Below, one piece after another: positions 57,826-64,000 of a stretch of 64,000 nt of DNA. This DNA is from Ilex aquifolium. Lineage: Eukaryota; Streptophyta; Magnoliopsida; Aquifoliales; Aquifoliaceae. The position numbers and the translations under genes were made by a program. The stretch lies in contig OX637410.1 in assembly GCA_951799425.1 (NCBI GenBank), positions 8,370,001 through 8,434,000 on the forward strand, written 5' to 3'. The number at the start of each line of letters is the position of its first letter. The stretch's first letter is position 1. Below the pieces are notes generated by a model that saw nothing but the letters and a program-made list of their open reading frames with translations, searched no databases and was not told the DNA's origin.

Positions 57826-60235
57826 TGTGACACCCCAATTTCCGGGGGTCCTATATTAGTCGTTGATCATCCTTCAACCCGCGGAAGTACCCATGAATGT
57901 CGCTCAACCCAACACCACGTCGTTAGCATCCCCTTAACCGGGATCATAGCCCACAATGTAAACCGGATTCAGTTATTCATTGGGCTCAACCAAGATCCAA
58001 CGTACCATGATTTATACTCCATTATAGTCCATTTACATCACTGGAGGGAAGGAAAACATAGACCGAAAATAGGGCAAAGCAGTTTAAAAATCTGAAAATT
58101 CTTGAGAGTGTACCGGTAGTGTGTACCGGTACAATATCGTACCGGTACTGCGTACCGGTACAGTTTGCTTACTGGAAAGTGCGTACCGGTACCTTACCGT
58201 ACCGGTACCCTACCGTACCGGTACTGCGTATCGGTACTTTCTGCCCAGTTTTGCCTTTTTCAACCGTTTTTCATTTTCAATCCATTCCAAACCCATTCCA
58301 AACTCATCCAACACATGCATAATGAAGGTTTTCATACTATACAAGGTTAAAAGCAACTCTATTACATTTAATTCCAAAATTTTACATACCAAAAGCAAAG
58401 TTTTCATAATGTTTTACAAAAACTCAAACAAAAGCCACATTTCGGCCTTCTTCATCCTTGGGGCTCGAAATGGGAGCCATCCGCCGTTGTGAACCCCGCA
58501 CCTGAAATATTTTTCCCACGAAGGGTGAGCCACGCTCAATAGGGTATCTCCTAATGAGGCTACTCCCCAACCTAAATGCATATGAAATGTTCACATGCCA
58601 CAATTCAACAATTCATAACATTTCAAGCAAAAAAGTATATTCAATGTTGGAATTTGCAATGCCATGCTATGTAATGAGGTGAGACTCACTCATGCACATC
58701 AACCGAGTCCTTCCCGACTCCTCCACACATGCAAGTGCTAATGTGTACGAATCCGTCATTTATGTTGCACATCAAATGACATTTCATTCTAGGGTCGTTA
58801 TAGGGGTGGATGTTCATGGACTCACACCAAGGGTCACCCAACCCACACGGAATTTACGGACTTCCACCGAGGGTTCCACGTACACCCACACACTTCATGG
58901 GCCGAGCCAAGGGAGTGCGTATCCCAATCACCGGGTCTTGCACCCGAGGGATCTTCTAGCCCTTCTTGCTACCCCAACCCTATCAACCATGCAAACCGTG
59001 AGACTCGACTAGGTCATCGACCCAGCTCACGCGAGCCCACTAGTCGTCCACCAAACGAAGTGAAGACAACCACCATGCACACACCCACTAAATGCGATGT
59101 TCCGGTGCATATGCAATATGATGTCTCATTGCAACCATAATACAATGTTCAACATGGCATGAGTGACATATGAACATTTTTAACACATTTCACACATTCC
59201 ATGGCAAAATCATATCATACGCATATAATTCCCATAGCAAAATTTCCAAGCATGTTATCACATAATCATGCTATTAACACTTTAAATTCTCAAGGCATAA
59301 TGTAAACACATAGCATGCCCACAATTCACATAACCCAAGAGTCACATTGGATCAATTTCACATACCCAATTCTAGAAGTCACATATAGAAACTTCTAATT
59401 ACCATTCCAATTAGAATTGATCTTTACCCATTTCAATACCCATTTCACCCAAATTAACTACAATAGGCAAGAGATACACAACCTATCATCCTACCCATTT
59501 CATAAGAACATTCTAGGTTTGGAATAAACCTTAGTAGGAGGGAATCCTACCTCTTGAAGCGTAAACCCACTTGGTAGACACCTTCAAGAATCCCTATCTT
59601 GCCCAAAACCCTTGATTTCTCCAAGCTCGATTTTGGAACTTCGGTGAAATTCGTCTTTCTTGGTATGGTTTTGTAGCCCTTGGAGAGGAGAACAACTTTT
59701 CCTCTTGGCTCGAGTTGATTTGAGCTCCGTGGAGACGAATATCTTAGAGAGAATGTGGAGAAAAACCCTAGCTTTCCCTCACTTGTTTTCATGTTGATCG
59801 GCTGAGCAAAAATGGGGAGAAAATCTGATTTTCTCCCCTTTAAATACCCTTTAAATACTTGGCCCACAACGCGGCACACATCCCTTATTTCCCGGGTCTG
59901 TTTTAGCCCCGAAACGATTAAATTTCGCTCCGGTTCAAGTTCAAAATATTTTTATTTTAACTTGCCGTCATTTATTTCCCAAAATTTAAAATTTTATTCA
60001 GAATTTCGTTTTTGGGTCTCCCGAGGCCCGACCGCCTCGTAAAACGCAAAAAATCCGACTAATTCGGAATTCAATGAAATTTGACAGGGTAACTAGATTT
60101 CGCAAGACGAATCCAATGGTGTTGTCCGTTTCATCATCCGAGCTGACAAAAAATTCTGGTTTACAACCTGTACTATAGTGGCAAATTACCGTTTTGTCCT
60201 TTTTCATAAAAGTTTAAATTTTCTCGGGTTTTACA
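57826..60235 (-). mobile_element. Solo LTR E (relative of element D LTR), TSD GTTGT
   Basis: 2,410 bp from TGTGACACCCC to GGGTTTTACA, flanked by GTTGT at 57821-57825 and 60236-60240. It shares ends and middle blocks with the D LTR (CACCTGAAAT...GGGTGAGC, GAGGCTACTCCCC, CCGGGTCTTGCACCCGAGG) but is much diverged and lacks the hairpin. A TATTTAAA box (minus) lies near 59845. Confidence 0.92.
58110..58238. repeat. ACCGGT palindromes in solo LTR E
   Basis: About eight sites in 130 bp, mostly GTACCGGTAC with GTACCGGTAG and GTATCGGTAC variants, followed by CTGCCCAGTTTTGCC. Confidence 0.88.
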
Positions 60236-60277
60236 GTTGTTCCGTCCACCCCGACGTCCCCTTCCTCTAGTTGCCAT
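60236..60277 (-). pseudogene. Element D gag start codon fragment
   Basis: On the minus strand ATG at 60277-60275 opens MATRGRGRRGGRNN, a short basic RG-rich gag N-terminus, which is cut after about 14 codons by solo LTR E. The gag frame resumes at 57825 beyond the insertion. The start was chosen because it is the first ATG in frame and the RG-rich head is usual for this group. Confidence 0.75.
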
Positions 60278-60620
60278 CTACACACACATGAGATAGCAAT
60301 AGACCAACAACTTAGTATCCCAAAGTTAGGGATCAAACACAAACGTTGAAAATTCTCTCATTGTCCCCCCTAGTAGAACATGTGTTACATACTAGTAGAC
60401 GTTTAACCCTTGAACTATCCCGTTCATCCCTTTTTCCGAACCCAATGTTATGTTTTCTAACCCTAGTGTTCCTCCTTTCCATATACATTCTACCATGTAT
60501 ATAATTCACACAACAAGTAACACATAACATGTAGCAAGTAGAGCACATAACATGAAATGCGTATGGAATGCAAAGGTCTAGACCCATGCCCCTCAAGCCT
60601 TAGGTAAATCGTATACCTAA
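60278..60620 (-). other. Element D leader
   Basis: Untranslated leader between PBS and gag ATG; no supported ORF. Confidence 0.7.
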
Positions 60621-60632
60621 GCTCTGATACCA
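60621..60632 (-). other. PBS of element D (tRNA-iMet type)
   Basis: On the minus strand TGGTATCAGAGC, three bases after the 5' LTR. It is an exact match to the usual initiator-Met primer site. Confidence 0.88.
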
Positions 60633-60635
60633 AGC

Positions 60636-63084
60636 TGTGACGCCCCTAAATCCGAGGGTCCGTTGATTACCCATCAACCAGCAGAAAACCCGTAGATACC
60701 GAGTAATTCGATATCACACCGTTATGCCCCATTTACCAAGGTCCATAACTTAACGAAATTCGGGCAGAGTCTCCTTTGTACGGGGAGCTCTACCCAAAAC
60801 CTAACCTGTGCAATATATATTCAAATGACCCATCCGAGGCCCAATATAAAGCAATGACCACACCGGGTCCATTTAAAAGTAAACATTGGCCACACCGGGT
60901 CCAACTATCCATACTTATATCAAAACATGCAAGGTTATTTTAACAATAGTCCATATAAGTTCTATTACAATTATTTGTAAAAAATTACATGCCCAAAACA
61001 AAATTTTCACAAGTGTTTTACATTAACACAAACTAAAGCCACATTCGACTTTCTTCAACCATGAGGGTCCAAATTGGAGCCATCCGCTGATGTGTTTCCC
61101 CCACCTGAAATGTTTTCCCGTATAGGGTGAGCAACGCCCAGTAGAGTAATTTCCTACAGAGGCTACTCCCCACCTAAGTGCACATGCAATGTTCACATTC
61201 AATATTTCATATTCACATCAACATTCCAAGTAAGAATATGCAACTCTATATTGGAATCTACCATGCCATACTATGAAAATGAGATGGGACTCACTCATGC
61301 ACCTTTAACCTGAGTCATCACCGACTCCCCCAACACAATGCCATGCCAATGTGTAGTAACCCCATCAACTGATGGAAAATACATCCAATGACCGTTTGAA
61401 TTGAAATCATGTGTTTACAAAAATCAAGTCATTGTTGGATGTCACCCATTGAATGAGTGTTTATGTACATCAAAATCTTGTGTCTTGTTGGGCAACGGAT
61501 TTTGGATTTTATACCGCCGGTTCCGTACACCATACTACACTTTTCCGGAATTTCACCACAGGGGAGTGTATAACCAAGTCGCCGGGTCTTGCACCCGAGG
61601 GGGGGATCTACCCCTTCTTGCTATACCCAACATAAGTTTCTCATGCAACATGCGGCCCAATGGGATCTTCGATCCGACCATACCGATTCTACATATCAAT
61701 CACCAAGAATGGTGTTTAATATCACAATGCACTCACACCCAATATATGCGATGTTTTCGTGCATATGCAATGTAATGAACCATTGCACACAACAATTATG
61801 TCCAACATGCTATGAATGCCATATGGACCCATTTCAACCACATATCACAACATATGTCATGGTACTTGATATCTAATGCATATGCTTGCCATAATTTCTC
61901 ACAATGTCAAAACATCAACTAGCATGTATTAACATTCATATCCAACATGTTATTACATAATCTAATGTCAATAACACCCTTAATCATTAAGGCATAATAT
62001 AACACATAACGGCCCATGTAATAGCCCACGTAACGGCTCTTACATAAGCCACAAAAAAGCCCCCATATAAGCCACCAAAATAGCCCATATAAACCACCAA
62101 AACAGCCCATATAAACCACCATATAACAACCCGTATATAGCCCGCAAAATGGCCTAAAAACAGTCCGCAAAAATGGCCTAAAAATAGTCCATAACATGGC
62201 CTAAAAATAGTCCCTAACATGGCGTAAAAACTGTCCATAACACGGCGTAAAAACAGTTCGTACAATGGCCGAAAAATAGTCCGTAATTCAGCCCCTTAAC
62301 AACCCAAATTCAGCCCCTAAACTGGCCCTAGAACAGCCCTAAAGGAGAGGAGTAAAACCAAAGTAGGAAGAACCCTACCTCTTGTATCGTGGAGGAAGTG
62401 ATAGAACTTCCAAAATTACCAACCAAAGCCCAAGAACTTGATTTCTTCAAAATCTCCCCTTGGAATCTTCGGTGAAATCCCTCGTTCTTCGTACGTCGAC
62501 ATAGCGCTCGTCGAGGAGATCGACTTTGATTATTGGTTCGAAGAATTCCGACCGACAAAACTCCGTAGATCTGAGAAACAAGTTTGGATTTCTCTCTTTT
62601 TTTTCTCTCCTCCTCCCCACGTTTTTCAGCCAACAAACCCACTGGTTTCAGGTGAATAATATCTGAAAAAATCAGATATTTTTCGATATTTATAGCCTTA
62701 GATTGTGCGGTACACATCGCACCGCTCGTTTACTACTTTCGGGTCTGTTTTTCGCCTCGAAACGATTCATTACATCCCAGTTTAAGTTCAAATTAATTTT
62801 ATTTGAACTTTAATCCAATTATAAGGAAATTATATATAATATATTTATGGGGACCTTTAAAATGTCATTCGCCACGCAGTCGCCTCGAACGACGTGCAAA
62901 AATTCGACTATCTCGGAATTCGACGAAATTGGACAGGGTGACTTGATTTCGCGATACGAATCCAACGGCGAACTCCGTTTCCTCATCCGAGGTCTAGAAA
63001 ATGAGTATCTCAAATACGCATTAGGATGGAAAATGACCATTTTGCCCTTATTCACAAAAAGTTCAAATTTCCTCAAGTTTTACA
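60636..63084 (-). repeat. Element D 5' LTR
   Basis: Sense minus: starts TGTAAAACTTGAGG (63084) and ends GGGGCGTCACA (60636). It aligns over its length with 51622-54079. Confidence 0.92.
60762..60795 (-). other. Conserved LTR hairpin, copy 4
   Basis: Identical to the copy at 51748-51781. Confidence 0.6.
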
Positions 63085-64000
63085 CGGTAGGTTTTGTAGA
63101 AAAATGCCAAAACCTGCAACTCTGACTCTACTTGCTTGGGGGGCCCACCTATACTTCTCCCACATATCTCCTGGCATATTCTACATACAAGCATGCCTCC
63201 CTACACCTAGGATTGGACTTTGGAAGAAAACAAATTTAAGAGGAAGATAGAGAAAGAGGGAGGCATGGTGGGTTGCAAGCTAAGCGTGTCCTAGCCTGTC
63301 CAAGTGTCAAATCACTTCTCATTGATGGGAAACCTGCTCTCACAAGCCATAGGGGGGCTGATGGATGAAAATGCATAATTCCTACACCATTATTCAGCTA
63401 GAGAAGCTTTTAGAAAGAGAAGGTCCCAAGGAGGAAGACATAGTTTTAGAGAGAGAAGTTGGATTTTTGCATTTTCTCACCCATCTCACTTTTAGTAAGC
63501 TGTAATACTCTTGAAATCTTCATTTCTTGTACTTTAGTCTCATTTATTTCAAGTGTATTCCAAGTTTAGTTATGTATTCTTGAATCTACCATGTTTACAT
63601 TTGAGTTTTTCATTTCAAGCTTTTTAGTTGGGTAAGAAATGAATTTATCTTTGTAGTTTAACTTTTCTTTGCATTAATACAAGTCTTAATCTTCATTTGT
63701 TTACCATGTCTCTTTACATTATGTATGTCTTTGCATCCATTATGAGTAGCTAAGTTTTTAGTTGGCTAATCCAAGGGAGATTTCCTATTGGGTATGCTAA
63801 ATCAACTCTCATTCATTCCCCCTTGTAGTGTAAGGTGTTTGGTTTGACTAGGTTGAGTGCGGACGTGGTTGTGAGCTTTTCATACACCGTAAACTTGTCA
63901 CGGGGTACGCTTGAGCCTACATCTCCACATTAGTCCCTCACTTCCTACGAATCAATCAAGCACTGAGACACCATTGGAAGAATGTTTTGAGTTGATTTGG

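Larger units (their letters stand above)
51622..63084 (-). mobile_element. Element D, full-length chromodomain gypsy retrotransposon, TSD CGGTA
   Basis: 11.46 kb in minus sense: 5' LTR 63084-60636, tRNA-iMet-type PBS, leader, gag-pol remnant, PPT, 3' LTR 54079-51622. CGGTA flanks both ends (51617-51621 and 63085-63089). The LTRs are 2,449 and 2,458 bp and differ at several dozen positions. The C-terminal chromodomain and tRNA-iMet-type PBS place it among chromoviruses, probably Tekay/Del. A solo LTR (E) interrupts gag. Stops, a frameshift and a deletion make it non-functional. Confidence 0.92.
48293..64000 (+). mobile_element. LTR H, diverged relative of family A LTR, interrupted and running off the window
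   Basis: Three pieces (about 48293-48416, 51349-51621 and 63085-64000) line up in order with the family A LTR. These are a GCACATAATTTTG-like start (GCACAAAATATTGCAC), CTACCGGTAG sites in the middle, and then TTTTAGAGAGAGA, TGAGTAGCTAA, AGTTGGC, ATACACCGTAAAC and AAGCACT stretches corresponding to 4360-4930. It is interrupted by G and by D. The start coordinate is approximate. Confidence 0.65.

Overview
The window is a plant nuclear repeat block, most likely pericentromeric or other gene-poor heterochromatin of a flowering plant. Nearly all of it is nested LTR retrotransposons. I see no convincing host gene, no rRNA or tRNA gene and no CRISPR array. I cannot name the species. Element boundaries were set by eye from TG...CA termini, primer-binding sites (PBS), polypurine tracts (PPT) and exact target-site duplications (TSD). 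Family letters A-H are local labels.

Layout, left half. F is a decayed Ty3/gypsy element on the minus strand (about 376-32432, tRNA-iMet-type PBS). Its left end is cut by the end of a C-family LTR (1-375). Its gag gene is split by the main feature, a 25.2-kb tandem Athila/Tat-type array (family A, plus strand) arranged LTR-internal-LTR-internal-LTR at 3577-28817. One TSD (CTCTT) flanks only the outermost ends. The two 11.7-kb units are almost identical. They share the same pol frameshift and the same premature stop in the extra 3' ORF, so a single defective insertion was duplicated in place. A B-family solo LTR (29397-30732) lies in the F gag start region.

Middle. 32433-37611 holds a Copia-like 3' end with LTR, an 82-bp tandem duplication, a Mutator-type MITE with a 9-bp TSD, an unrecognised 50-codon reading frame and a probable further LTR. 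37612-48234 is a B-family Tat/Athila-like element on the minus strand. It has lost RT, RNase H and the integrase core, and it contains a C solo LTR and a 1.1-kb hAT-type element.

Right half. H is a diverged relative of the family A LTR. It starts near 48293 and runs off the window. It contains G, a solo LTR related to F that itself holds a C solo LTR, and D, an 11.5-kb chromodomain-bearing gypsy element with TSD CGGTA. The gag of D is interrupted by the solo LTR E.

Most unusual signal. Several LTR families (A, H, C, E, B) carry clusters of short perfect CpG-containing palindromes: ACTACCGGTAGT in A, GTACCGGTAC in C and E, CGTCCGGACG in another C copy, and GCAGCGCTGC in B. In A and B the same palindrome type recurs in the non-coding part of the 3' internal region. 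Two C copies carry different palindromes inside otherwise alignable LTR sequence, which looks like a swappable cassette. A second shared module is a 34-base hairpin in the C and D LTRs.
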